Below, piece by piece: positions 27,367 through 35,240 of a stretch of 64,000 bases of DNA. Within the stretch, counting starts at the first letter, position 1. Every line of letters starts with the position of its first letter. Position numbers and translations under genes: made by a program. Under the pieces are notes generated by a model. The model searched no databases and was not told the origin of the DNA. It was given only the letters and a program-made list of their open reading frames with translations. Origin of the DNA: Bacteroidota bacterium (GTDB lineage Bacteria > Bacteroidota > Bacteroidia > Flavobacteriales > Weeksellaceae); assembly GCA_023460855.1 (NCBI GenBank), contig JAEWOS010000019.1, forward strand, positions 1 through 64,000, written 5' to 3'.

Positions 27367-27374
27367 CAAATATA
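27367..27374 (-). promoter_or_regulatory. Putative -7 element for tRNA-Cys
   Basis: TATATTTG on the minus strand is 15 nt upstream of the tRNA gene. The nearest TTG is only 12 nt farther up, which is short for a -33 element. Confidence 0.4.
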
Positions 27375-27420
27375 GAAAATTTTTGACAACCTGATACTGT
27401 TATGCAGTCGTAGTTTATGG

Positions 27421-27795
27421 TTACCGTTGAAAATTTTGGTAAAATTCTACAGAGGCACCGGCGCATTCCCCACGCATTGGTGGACTAGTCTTGGTTAGCC
27501 TTAATTTTATGCCCGAAACCTGAGGAAATTTTTCGCCAATCTTTGAAATAATTCTTCCCGCTACATGTTCGATCAGTTTTGAAGGTTTTTTCATTTCTTC
27601 ATGAAGAATGTCATTGATTTCCGCATAACTCACCGTATCATTTAAATTATCACTTTCCGCAGCTTTCCATAGATCAGTATCAAGTTCCAGATTCAGGATA
27701 TAATAGGTCCCAATGATATTTTCCTCCGGAAGAACTCCGTGGTAACCATAAATTTTTACATTTTCCAGCAAAATTTTTGATCGTCGCTCAGTCAT
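27421..27795 (-). CDS. folB: Dihydroneopterin aldolase
   Basis: FolB converts 7,8-dihydroneopterin to 6-hydroxymethyl-dihydropterin in folate synthesis. The 124-residue protein has the start ILLENVKIYGYHGVLPEEN, with the pterin-binding YGYHG, then a SYAEINDILHEEM stretch and the C-terminal KLRLTKTSPPM. Its length is normal. I placed the start at the ATG at 27795, which is 5 nt past the nadA stop, rather than at an upstream TTG inside nadA. Confidence 0.93.
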   Translation of the reverse strand: MTERRSKILLENVKIYGYHGVLPEENIIGTYYILNLELDTDLWKAAESDNLNDTVSYAEINDILHEEMKKPSKLIEHVAGRIISKIGEKFPQVSGIKLRLTKTSPPMRGECAGASVEFYQNFQR

Positions 27796-27799
27796 TTTT

Positions 27800-28816
27800 T
27801 TATTTGATACTTTTCGAAAGATCAAGCATTTTTTCGATTGGTTCCAAAGCTTTTAGTCTGAGTTCTTCATCGATAAGTATTTCAGGAAGCTCATATTTCA
27901 TGCACAGATACAGTTTTTCCATGGTATTCCGCTTCATGTAAAAACATTCGGAGCAGTTGCAGCTTTCATCAAAAACCAATGCCGGCAGAAGTGTTTTGTG
28001 AGGTGCACGTTTCTTCATTTCGTGCAGAATTCCTTCTTCCGTAGCCACAATGAATTTCTGTGCATCATCTTTTTCGACAAAATTGAGCAGGGCAGAAGTA
28101 GAACCGATAAAATGGGCGAGGTCCAGAACCGGTGTTTCACTTTCCGGGTGTGCAATCAGTTTCGCATCCGGATGTTCAGCGAGCTGTTTTGCAATTCTCT
28201 CCATGGAAAAAGCTTCGTGTACAATGCAGCTTCCGTCCCAAAGAATCATTTCGCGGCCGGTTTTTTTCATCAGGTATCTTCCCAGATTTTTATCCGGAGC
28301 AAAAATAAGCGGTCTGTCTTCCGGCATTGATTTGATGATGGTTTCCGCGTTGGAGCTCGTAACAATAATATCGCTTTCTGCTTTCGTTTCCGCATTACAG
28401 TTGATGTAGGTAGCGATCAGCGCGTTCGGAAACTGTTCTCTCATTTTTCTCAAACCTTCGCCGCTGCAACCGTCAGCCAGTGAACATCCGGCCTGTGTAT
28501 CGGGAAGAACGACTTTTTTTGTAGGATTTAAAATTTTTGCTGCTTCCGCCATGAAATGCACTCCGCAGAATGCGATCATATCCGCTTCGGTTTCCTTTGC
28601 CTGACGAGCAAGCTGAAGAGAATCGCCAAGAAAATCTGCAATATCCTGAATTGCAGGCGGCTGATAATAATGAGCGAGAATCACTGCATTTTTTTCTTTT
28701 TTCAGGTCCAGTATTGCCTGCACCAGATCGTCTCCCTGCGGAATCAGGAATTCTTCAGGCTTCAGATATCCTCTGATTGGCAGGTTTGCTTTTGCTTTTT
28801 CCAGCGTATCGTTCAT
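27800..28816 (-). CDS. nadA: Quinolinate synthase A
   Basis: NadA makes quinolinate from iminoaspartate and dihydroxyacetone phosphate for NAD synthesis, using a [4Fe-4S] cluster. The 338-residue protein has ILAHYYQPPAIQDIADFLGDSL, FCGVHFMAEAAKIL, LPDTQAGCSLADGC, TYINCNAETKAESDI, FAPDKNLGRYL and SCNCSECFYMK, which together hold the conserved cluster ligands. It lies 33 nt after gmk and just ahead of folB. nadB and nadC are not in the window. Confidence 0.97.
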   Translation of the reverse strand: MNDTLEKAKANLPIRGYLKPEEFLIPQGDDLVQAILDLKKEKNAVILAHYYQPPAIQDIADFLGDSLQLARQAKETEADMIAFCGVHFMAEAAKILNPTKKVVLPDTQAGCSLADGCSGEGLRKMREQFPNALIATYINCNAETKAESDIIVTSSNAETIIKSMPEDRPLIFAPDKNLGRYLMKKTGREMILWDGSCIVHEAFSMERIAKQLAEHPDAKLIAHPESETPVLDLAHFIGSTSALLNFVEKDDAQKFIVATEEGILHEMKKRAPHKTLLPALVFDESCNCSECFYMKRNTMEKLYLCMKYELPEILIDEELRLKALEPIEKMLDLSKSIK

Positions 28817-28849
28817 TTTAAAATTTTTTAAGGTAATTAATTTACATCC

Positions 28850-29431
28850 TTATGACGGAGTCTTCACGTTCAGTTGAAGAAAATTACTGATGATATCTTC
28901 AATTTCTTTTTTAGCATGTTCCAGATCAGTATTCAGAATCTGACGGTCGAACTCATTTTTAAAGGCCATCTCTTCTTCGGCTTTCGCAACACGTGTTTTT
29001 ATGGTATCAACGTCGTCCGTGCCTCTAAGCATCAATCTTCGTTCCAGTTCAGCAATGGACGGCGGCATGATAAAAACCGACAGTGCCTGATCTCCAAAAT
29101 ATTTCTTTAAAGCAATACCACCTTTCACGTCCACATCAAAGATTACCGTTTTGCATTCGTCCCAGATGCGCTGCACCTCGGTTTTTAGGGTTCCGTAATA
29201 TTTATCTTCGTATACTTCCTCAAATTCTACAAATTCGTCTGCATATATTTTCGAACGGAACTGTTCCGGACTAATAAAATGATAATCGATGCCGTTTTTT
29301 TCTTCACCGCGCGGTTGTCTGGTCGTACAGGAAACCGAAAAGCACAATTTTGGAAAATGCTCAAGCGCATGCCTTACCAAAGTGGTTTTGCCGCTTCCTG
29401 ACGGTGCCGAAAAGATAATTACTTTGTTCAA
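28850..29431 (-). CDS. gmk: Guanylate kinase
   Basis: Gmk phosphorylates GMP to GDP. The 193-residue protein shows the P-loop APSGSGKTTLV, the GMP-binding SVSCTTRQPRGEE and GIDYHFISPEQF, and the lid/adenine regions IMPPSIAELERRL and RGTDD. The start is TTG at 29431, one base past the yicC stop, which keeps the canonical MNKVIIFSAPSGSGK N-terminus. The yicC-gmk order is the classical bacterial arrangement. Confidence 0.96.
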   Translation of the reverse strand: MNKVIIFSAPSGSGKTTLVRHALEHFPKLCFSVSCTTRQPRGEEKNGIDYHFISPEQFRSKIYADEFVEFEEVYEDKYYGTLKTEVQRIWDECKTVIFDVDVKGGIALKKYFGDQALSVFIMPPSIAELERRLMLRGTDDVDTIKTRVAKAEEEMAFKNEFDRQILNTDLEHAKKEIEDIISNFLQLNVKTPS

Positions 29432-29432
29432 G

Positions 29433-30290
29433 TTATAGTACGTTTAGGGTCTGTTCTTTAATTTTCTCAAGATCGTCTTTCATCATCACCACGAGTTTCT
29501 GAATTTCGGCGTGGTTGGCTTTGGAACCGAGCGTATTGATTTCCCGTCCGATTTCCTGCGCAATAAATCCGAGTTTCTTTCCGTTGAATGCTTCATTTTT
29601 CATCACATCGTAATAATACTTCAGATGCTGCGCAAGCCTGACTTTTTCTTCTGAAATGTCCAGCTTTTCCGTGAAGTAAGCCATTTCCTGATAGAATCTC
29701 GTTTCGTCGATATTTCCGAATTCCTTTACAGCAGTGCCGTAACGTTCTTTTACCGCTTCCAGCCTTACTCCTTCATACGGAACTACCATGGAAAGGTACG
29801 TTTCAATATTATGCAGATTTCTTTTCAGTTCTTCGTAAAGAATATCGCCTTCGGTTTTCCGGAATTCCGAGAATTTCATCAATGCCTGGTAAATTATTTT
29901 GTTCGTGAATTCCCACTCTTCATCCTCCAGTTCATCATGCTTTGTGGAAACCGCTTCCGGAAGCCTGATCGCCATTTTCAGATATTCGAAATCAGGACCG
30001 TCTTCTGCACATTTTTTCAGTTCATCCATATACGCTTTAATCAGCGTGTGGTTGATATTTACATCGCTGGAATCATCCAGAACTTCGTAATTAATATAGC
30101 AGTCAACTTTACCGCGCAGGATTTTGTCATTCAGAAATTTTCGTACTTCGAATTCCTTTTCGCGGTAACGCAGCGGCAGTCTAACGTTCAGATCAAAACT
30201 TTTGCTGTTCAGGGATTTGATGTCCACAGAGATTTTTTTACCGGCAAAAACTCCTTCACTGCGGCCGAAACCCGTCATTGATAAAACCAT
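29433..30290 (-). CDS. YicC family endoribonuclease-like protein
   Basis: The 285-residue protein begins MVLSMTGFGRSEG and continues with KSLNSKSFDLNVRLPLRYRE, ending with the family's EIGREINTLGSKANHAEIQKLVVMMKDDLEKIKEQ. YicC has been described in other bacteria as an RNA-decay endonuclease. The start at 30290 is fixed by the conserved N-terminus. A TATCTTTG (minus strand, 30308-30315) sits 17 nt upstream as a -7 candidate. It is divergent from miaA. Confidence 0.95.
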   Translation of the reverse strand: MVLSMTGFGRSEGVFAGKKISVDIKSLNSKSFDLNVRLPLRYREKEFEVRKFLNDKILRGKVDCYINYEVLDDSSDVNINHTLIKAYMDELKKCAEDGPDFEYLKMAIRLPEAVSTKHDELEDEEWEFTNKIIYQALMKFSEFRKTEGDILYEELKRNLHNIETYLSMVVPYEGVRLEAVKERYGTAVKEFGNIDETRFYQEMAYFTEKLDISEEKVRLAQHLKYYYDVMKNEAFNGKKLGFIAQEIGREINTLGSKANHAEIQKLVVMMKDDLEKIKEQTLNVL

Positions 30291-30387
30291 ACAATTGTAT
30301 TGAAATACAAAGATAAAAATTTGAATGGCTTCCTGCCGTTTTATTGCGCTGTGAATCAGAAAACAGTATCCATGAACTGAATTTTGA

Positions 30388-30395
30388 TATTTTTG
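30388..30395 (+). promoter_or_regulatory. Putative -7 element for miaA
   Basis: TATTTTTG matches TAnnTTTG and ends 5 nt before the miaA ATG. If used, the message would be nearly or fully leaderless. No -33 TTG is visible. Confidence 0.35.
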
Positions 30396-30400
30396 CGTTG

Positions 30401-31309
30401 ATGAAGACCCTGATTTCTGTCTGCGGTACAACCGGAATCGGTAAAACGGCACTTTCAATTGCACTTTCGAAACACTTTGGCACACAGATTATATCTTGTG
30501 ATTCCAGGCAGTTTTTCCGGGGAATGGAAATTGGAACGGCTGCTCCGTCTGATGAAGAATTAAGAAAAGTGCCGCATCATTTTATCGGTCATTTAAACGT
30601 GACTGATTCGTATTCAATCGGGCAATATGAGATCGATGCGCTGGCAAAACTCGATGAGCTTTTTGAAAAAAATCGGTTTGTGATCATGGTTGGTGGAAGC
30701 ATGATGTACGAAAAGGCTGTAATTGAAGGTCTGCATAATCTGCCGGAAGCAAATGAAGAAAATCAGAAAAAACTCAACAGAATCTGGAATGAGGAAGGTC
30801 TGGAAGCTTTACAGCTGATGCTGAAGGACAAGGATCCGGATTATTACGCAATTGTGGACCTTGAAAATCCAAGACGTCTATTGCGTGCGCTGGATATTAT
30901 CTGGCAGACCAAAAAAACATATACCGCAAATATTGCTGAGCCAAAAAATAAGCGCCATTTCAACACGGTACGTATTGGAATTGAAGCGCCGCGTGAAATT
31001 ATTTATGAAAGAATAAACAGCAGAGTAGAGCAGATGATTGCAGACGGACTGTTGGAAGAAGTAAAAAATTTATTGCCATACCGTGATCTGGTTGCGTTGA
31101 AAACCGTGGGATATACAGAACTCTTCAATTATTTCGACGGAATTTATACATTGGAAACCGCCATTGAAGAAATCAAAAAAAATTCAAGGAGATTTGCGAA
31201 AAGACAGCTTACCTGGTACCGGAAAGAAGAAAATATACACTGGGTTAATTTTGAAAACGCACTTGAGGAATCCTTATCTTTGCTCAGAACTTTAAACATT
31301 CAAAAATAA
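30401..31309 (+). CDS. miaA: tRNA dimethylallyltransferase
   Basis: MiaA adds a dimethylallyl group to A37 of tRNAs that read codons starting with U. The 302-residue protein has the P-loop GTTGIGKTALSIAL, ISCDSRQFFRGMEIGTA, HHFIGHLNVTDSYSIGQYE, VGGSMMYEKAV, and the C-terminal LKTVGYTELFNYFDG and KNSRRFAKRQLTWYRK. The start is the ATG at 30401, since codons before it do not belong to the family. A thioredoxin-family gene follows after 9 nt. Confidence 0.96.
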   Translation: MKTLISVCGTTGIGKTALSIALSKHFGTQIISCDSRQFFRGMEIGTAAPSDEELRKVPHHFIGHLNVTDSYSIGQYEIDALAKLDELFEKNRFVIMVGGSMMYEKAVIEGLHNLPEANEENQKKLNRIWNEEGLEALQLMLKDKDPDYYAIVDLENPRRLLRALDIIWQTKKTYTANIAEPKNKRHFNTVRIGIEAPREIIYERINSRVEQMIADGLLEEVKNLLPYRDLVALKTVGYTELFNYFDGIYTLETAIEEIKKNSRRFAKRQLTWYRKEENIHWVNFENALEESLSLLRTLNIQK

Positions 31310-31318
31310 TTTCCGAAT

Positions 31319-31879
31319 ATGGCCAATACACCTTCCAATATGCTTGAACTGGGCACTAAAGCTCCTTTTTTTGAACTACCGAATCCGTCGGGATCGGGCG
31401 AAGTGCAATCATTAGATGAACTGAAAGGCGAAAAAGGAACGCTGGTGATTTTTATGTGCAATCACTGCCCTTTTGTGCTGCACGTAATCGATAAACTTGC
31501 TGAACTGTATGACGATTACCATGATCGCGGTATAGAATTTATCGCAATCAATTCCAATAACGTCGAAAAATATCCGGCAGATTCTCCGGAGAAAATGATT
31601 GAATTTCAGATTGAAAAAAGATTTGAGTTTCCGTATCTGTATGATGAAAGCCAGGCCGTGGCGAAAGCGTACGATGCCGCATGTACTCCGGATTTTTTCT
31701 TTTTTGATGACAAACTTGATCTGGTTTACAGAGGACAGATGGACGATTCGAGACCGGGAAATAACAAAGAAATTACGGGTGAAGATCTCGTGATAGCCTT
31801 CGAAAATCTACTGGCAGGCGAACCGCAGGAAGGAAATCAGCGTCCGAGCATGGGCTGCAACATCAAATGGAAGGAATAG
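31319..31879 (+). CDS. Thioredoxin-family (AhpC/TSA-like) protein
   Basis: The 186-residue protein has a peroxiredoxin/thioredoxin fold: PFFELPNPSGSGEVQSL, VIFMCNHCPFVLHVI with a CxxC pair, FIAINSNNVEKYPADSPEKM, ACTPDFFFFDD and RGQMDDSRPGN. This combination is typical of a widespread thioredoxin family with the CNHCPF motif. It has no signal peptide, so it should be cytosolic. It lies 9 nt behind miaA and is followed by a terminator, so the two form a unit. Confidence 0.92.
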   Translation: MANTPSNMLELGTKAPFFELPNPSGSGEVQSLDELKGEKGTLVIFMCNHCPFVLHVIDKLAELYDDYHDRGIEFIAINSNNVEKYPADSPEKMIEFQIEKRFEFPYLYDESQAVAKAYDAACTPDFFFFDDKLDLVYRGQMDDSRPGNNKEITGEDLVIAFENLLAGEPQEGNQRPSMGCNIKWKE

Positions 31880-31906
31880 CAAAGTAAAATTCAACAAAAA
31901 ATTTTG

Positions 31907-31937
31907 AAACGTCTTATTATTTTTAAAGGCGTTTTTT
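31907..31937 (+). terminator. Terminator of the miaA-thioredoxin unit
   Basis: A 9-bp stem (AAACGTCTT 31907-31915, AAGGCGTTT 31926-31934, one wobble) runs into a T tract. It overlaps the end of the convergent MBL-fold gene. Confidence 0.72.
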
Positions 31938-32574
31938 ATTTGAAGAACGGGTTATACTGCTTTTCAAATCCAATGTTGGTCGGATTTCCGTGACCGGAAA
32001 AAACTTCGGTTTCCTTCGGTAAAATGAATAATTTCGTACGGATGCTTTCCAGCAACTGTTCGTGATTGCCTTTGTAAAGATCTGTTCTGCCAATACTTCC
32101 CTGGAAAAGCACATCACCGGAAATGATGAGGTTTTGTTTTTCTGAATGAAATGCAATACTCCCAGGCGAATGTCCCGGAACATGATATATTTTGAGCTCA
32201 TCTTCACCGATTTTATAGATTTCTCCTTCGCTCAGATAATTGATATCACCATTGAAAGGTTTGAAAAAAAATCCGAATTGCCTTGCCGACATCGTGTTAC
32301 GCTCCAGAATTTCCTGATCTTCCTGATGCATTAATACCGGAACATTCCACGTGTCGAATGCCCATTGCAGGCCGAGAACATGATCGATGTGCGCATGCGT
32401 CAGCAGAATATTTTTTATGTTTAATTCCTGTTCTTCTATAAACTGTTTTAGTGCATTGCTTTCGTGATCTTCAAAATTTCCGGGATCTATAATCACGGCA
32501 TTTTTCTGATCATCGTAAACCACGTAAGTGTTTTCGGAAAAAGGATTAAAAACAAAGGAATGAACTGTAAGCAT
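31936..32574 (-). CDS. MBL-fold metallo-hydrolase (glyoxalase II-like)
   Basis: The 212-residue cytosolic protein has the metallo-beta-lactamase fold motifs: THAHIDHVLG (HxHxDH), VPGHSPGSIAF, ISGDVLFQGSIGRTDL and a C-terminal SGHGNPTNIGFE. This is the YcbL-like, short glyoxalase II group that hydrolyses thioesters such as S-lactoylglutathione, though the true substrate here is open. I set the start at the ATG at 32574. It is divergent from the T9SS plug gene. Confidence 0.92.
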   Translation of the reverse strand: MLTVHSFVFNPFSENTYVVYDDQKNAVIIDPGNFEDHESNALKQFIEEQELNIKNILLTHAHIDHVLGLQWAFDTWNVPVLMHQEDQEILERNTMSARQFGFFFKPFNGDINYLSEGEIYKIGEDELKIYHVPGHSPGSIAFHSEKQNLIISGDVLFQGSIGRTDLYKGNHEQLLESIRTKLFILPKETEVFSGHGNPTNIGFEKQYNPFFK

Positions 32575-32634
32575 AAAGTTATTTTTTGAATAAACAGGTA
32601 AGTTTTTGGCTTGAAATTCGTTATATTCGTGCAG

Positions 32635-33843
32635 ATGCAAAAATACTTTATTTTCGTTTTACTTTTTTCCGTTTCCGTTTTCGGGCAGGATATCCGCAGT
32701 ATTCAGCTGCACAACCCCCAGACCAATGATCAGACTCCTGTAATTGGTGTGAATGAGCAACTCGTTCTGCGTTTTGATGACCTGAGCAACAGCAGTACGA
32801 TTTACCGTTATACTTTCAAACATTACGACAGAAGCTGGAAGGAGGACGGGCTTTTCTTTACAGAATTCGCGTCGGGCAGCATGAATGCACTGATTGATCA
32901 GTTTCAGTATTCATTCAACACGCTGCAGAAATATACACATTACGAACTCGTTTTTCCGAATGAGAAAATCCGGCCGAAGATTTCAGGAAATTATGAAATC
33001 ATCGTCTACAAAACCTCACCGGAAAAGCCTTTATTCAAAAGAAGATTTTACATTGTGGAAGACGGTGCAACGGTTGGTTTGCAGATCGACAGACATATGG
33101 ATTCCAGAAGACCATACGTAAATCAGCGAGTGCAGGTTCAGGCGGCTTCAGCCGGTGCTGATCTTGTTACCAATGCCAATTCAGTTTCGCTGAATGTGAT
33201 GCAGAATAATAATCCGCACATGGCATTGTGGAATATGCGGCCGTCCACCACTTTGGGTGGCAGATTAATGTGGCAGCAACTCGATCTCGCTTTTCCGGGT
33301 AACAACGAATTTTACTATTTCGACAATAAAAACATCAACCAGGGATTCGATATGGTTGCCGGTGGCGAAATTATCGGAAATGAAAACCACACTTATCTTC
33401 ATCCGGTCTGGGCGTACCCGCTCAATTATCAGTTTCAGCCAGATGTAAACGGTGCATTTTATTTCAGAAGAAACGATCTTGGGATTGAACGGAATGCTGA
33501 TACAGAAGGCGATTATGCGTGGGTTTATTTTTCGCTGGATTCAGAACCGTATCCGCATCCAATTTATGTGCTCGGCGGATTCAATAATTTCCAGGCGGAC
33601 GATAAATCCCGGATGGTTTATGATGAAGGAAAGAGACAGTATGTGGCGAAAATCTATCTGAAACAGGGTTTCTATAATTATATTCTCGCAACGGAAAACG
33701 GTAATGCACTGGATTTCGGGGAGATCAACGGTAATTTTTGGCAGACTGAAAACCTGTATCAGGCTTTTCTGTATTACAGGCCTTTTGGCAGAAATTTCGA
33801 TGCGCTTGTCGGTTATGGAGAATTCCGGACGCCGGTAAGATAA
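32635..33843 (+). CDS. Type IX secretion system plug protein (DUF5103)
   Basis: The 402-residue protein has a signal peptide (MQKYFIFVLLFSVSVFGQ) and the Bacteroidota-only DUF5103 layout: a beta-rich N-terminal domain (YRYTFKHYDRSW, FASGSMNALIDQFQYSFNT), a middle region RHMDSRRPYVNQRVQV, and a C-terminal VYFSLDSEPY, YVLGGFNNF, RNFDALVGYGEFR. This family supplies the plug that closes the SprA outer-membrane translocon of the T9SS. The start is the ATG at 32635 rather than an upstream TTG. It overlaps the convergent DUF6122 gene by 31 nt. Confidence 0.9.
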   Translation: MQKYFIFVLLFSVSVFGQDIRSIQLHNPQTNDQTPVIGVNEQLVLRFDDLSNSSTIYRYTFKHYDRSWKEDGLFFTEFASGSMNALIDQFQYSFNTLQKYTHYELVFPNEKIRPKISGNYEIIVYKTSPEKPLFKRRFYIVEDGATVGLQIDRHMDSRRPYVNQRVQVQAASAGADLVTNANSVSLNVMQNNNPHMALWNMRPSTTLGGRLMWQQLDLAFPGNNEFYYFDNKNINQGFDMVAGGEIIGNENHTYLHPVWAYPLNYQFQPDVNGAFYFRRNDLGIERNADTEGDYAWVYFSLDSEPYPHPIYVLGGFNNFQADDKSRMVYDEGKRQYVAKIYLKQGFYNYILATENGNALDFGEINGNFWQTENLYQAFLYYRPFGRNFDALVGYGEFRTPVR

Positions 33844-34253
33844 ACGGAATTTAATTTACAGTCACAATTTGTCTTTTGCTCAACAAGTGCTGTTTCAGGC
33901 GGCATGTTTCGGATCATTTGACTAAAAATACAGTCGACAGAATCGGTAAACATGTGAAATAGCAGACCGGCAGCAATGATTTTCACTAACATATTTCTGT
34001 AGAGCAGCATCAGCGCATATACCGCAATGGCAATGTAGGAATGCAGAAAATGAAACCCAATACTGCAGCGGTCAGGATCGAAAATCGGTGTGGCAGCGAG
34101 ATGATCAAGATCTACAGCCATCGTGCCGATCATAATCAGGAAAGCTTTTTTCCAGTTGCTTTTAAAGAAAATTCTTGCCAGGAAAAATGGTGCCACGAAA
34201 TGGAGGAAATAGTGCAGCACAGTTTGAATTATCCTCAGGAGAAAAACATCCAT
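33813..34253 (-). CDS. DUF6122 family membrane protein
   Basis: The 146-residue protein has about four membrane helices with a hydrophilic loop AVDLDHLAATPIFDPDRCSIGFHFLHSY, whose DLDH and HFLHS motifs resemble metal-dependent membrane hydrolases of the LexA-binding/YdjM type. This is the Bacteroidota DUF6122 family. No function is known. The start is the ATG at 34253. Its last 31 nt overlap the end of the T9SS plug gene in opposite direction. Confidence 0.82.
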   Translation of the reverse strand: MDVFLLRIIQTVLHYFLHFVAPFFLARIFFKSNWKKAFLIMIGTMAVDLDHLAATPIFDPDRCSIGFHFLHSYIAIAVYALMLLYRNMLVKIIAAGLLFHMFTDSVDCIFSQMIRNMPPETALVEQKTNCDCKLNSVYLTGVRNSP

Positions 34254-34381
34254 TCCGGAAAAATACAATTAAATTATTAAAGGAAATCTGCCTGTTTATT
34301 TGACATCATTATTTGCAGTAAAAAATTTCTAAATCTGTCGATGGATTCCTCTGAAAGCTGAGACCTTAAAATTAAAGCCAA

Positions 34382-34395
34382 TCGTAATTTTACGA
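34382..34395. promoter_or_regulatory. Palindrome TCGTAA-TT-TTACGA upstream of tssD
   Basis: This is a perfect 6-bp inverted repeat with a 2-nt spacer, about 200 nt upstream of tssD. A context of roughly 20 bp (AAACTGTCGTAA on the opposite strand) is shared with the copy at 42645-42658. It is a candidate operator; no binding protein is known from this window. Confidence 0.5.
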
Positions 34396-34544
34396 CAGTT
34401 TTCAGTTTTGATAATAGCGTTGTTTTTGCAGAAACTCTCTCAGGCATTTTGAATAGAGACTTTTGTAGAATTTCCCACAGTCGTAGAATTACTACAATTT
34501 TCAAAATAAAGTTTGGAGGAGTATTTTTTTTGATTTCATGGTGA

Positions 34545-34552
34545 TAAATTTG
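34545..34552 (+). promoter_or_regulatory. Putative -7 element for tssD
   Basis: TAAATTTG matches TAnnTTTG and is 44 nt upstream of the tssD ATG. Candidate TTG triplets lie 13 or 29 nt away, neither at consensus spacing. Confidence 0.4.
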
Positions 34553-34596
34553 ATGTAAGAAAATCAACACTTAATCAACCCTAAAAATTTAAAGTC

Positions 34597-35001
34597 ATGG
34601 CAAACAATGCAAGAGCCGTATTAAAATTCAACGGCGGATCCGAACAGAAAGTTATCAAACTAAATTACGGTGTATCCCGAAACACGGACGTTTCAGGTCG
34701 TGTTGCTTCAGACCCTTCCAACGCGCTGATTAAAATTACCGTTGAGGCTACGGAAGATTCAGGTATTCTGGAATCTCTGCTGAACGGGAAGTACAAGCCG
34801 ACCAGTGGCGAAGTTACCTTCAATAAATCTCACGAAGAAGGAACGCTGACTACACTGAAATGGAACAACGGTTATGTAATTCAGCATGAAGTGGATTACG
34901 ACGCACTGAACAACGACAACATGTTCATTACCTTTATTGTTAGCGCAGAAACCATCGATTACGGAAGCGCTTCTTACGACGGAATCTGGCCGGTAAGCTA
35001 A
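34597..35001 (+). CDS. tssD: Type VI secretion system tube protein TssD (Hcp)
   Basis: Hcp hexamers stack into the T6SS inner tube and can carry effectors. The 134-residue protein matches the Bacteroidota TssD family: MANNARAVLKFNGG, LNYGVSRNTDVSGRVASDPSNALIKITVEAT, GEVTFNKSHEEGTLTTLKWNNGYVIQHEVDYDA and a final YDGIWPVS. No signal peptide is present, as expected. It opens the island and precedes vgrG by 239 nt. No sheath, baseplate or ClpV gene is in the window, so it must work with an apparatus encoded elsewhere. Confidence 0.93.
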   Translation: MANNARAVLKFNGGSEQKVIKLNYGVSRNTDVSGRVASDPSNALIKITVEATEDSGILESLLNGKYKPTSGEVTFNKSHEEGTLTTLKWNNGYVIQHEVDYDALNNDNMFITFIVSAETIDYGSASYDGIWPVS

Positions 35002-35240
35002 GTCTGCTTTTTTTCCGTAGAATCGAACAATCCTGGTGAAGAAGCTGACGAAGTTTTTTTCATCAGGATTTTATGCCTCCAGTTACAGGCTTTCAGGCTG
35101 CGTTCTAAACAAGCCCTGCCTTGTTGCACTTTCTTTCAGGCGGAATTTTATTACAACTTTATTATGCCCTGAACAGATTAACAAAAAAAACTGTAATTTT
35201 AAACTGAAGTACAGTACCTTACACCTTAAATCTCAACATT
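35002..35240. other. tssD-vgrG intergenic region
   Basis: A long imperfect hairpin (AATCCTGGTGA 35029-35039, TCATCAGGATT 35060-35070) lies just behind tssD, with no clear T tract. It may attenuate readthrough into vgrG so that much more tube than tip protein is made. No gene is supported here. Confidence 0.35.

Larger units (their letters stand above)
34254..34596. other. Noncoding upstream region of the T6SS island
   Basis: No convincing gene is present. The stretch holds a perfect palindrome (34382-34395), and two related GTAG-AATT segments at about 34465-34475 and 34482-34495, the second with GTAG/CTAC arms. A -7 element for tssD lies at 34545-34552. A minus-strand frame from a GTG near 34570 is probably chance. 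The region marks the left border of the accessory island. Confidence 0.6.

Noticed and set aside
34277..34570. Minus-strand frame of about 97 codons upstream of tssD
   Set aside because: It needs a GTG start, resembles nothing, and runs through the palindromes and the tssD promoter region. The repeated TVVKLRL/IVVILRL look comes from the DNA repeats, not from a protein.
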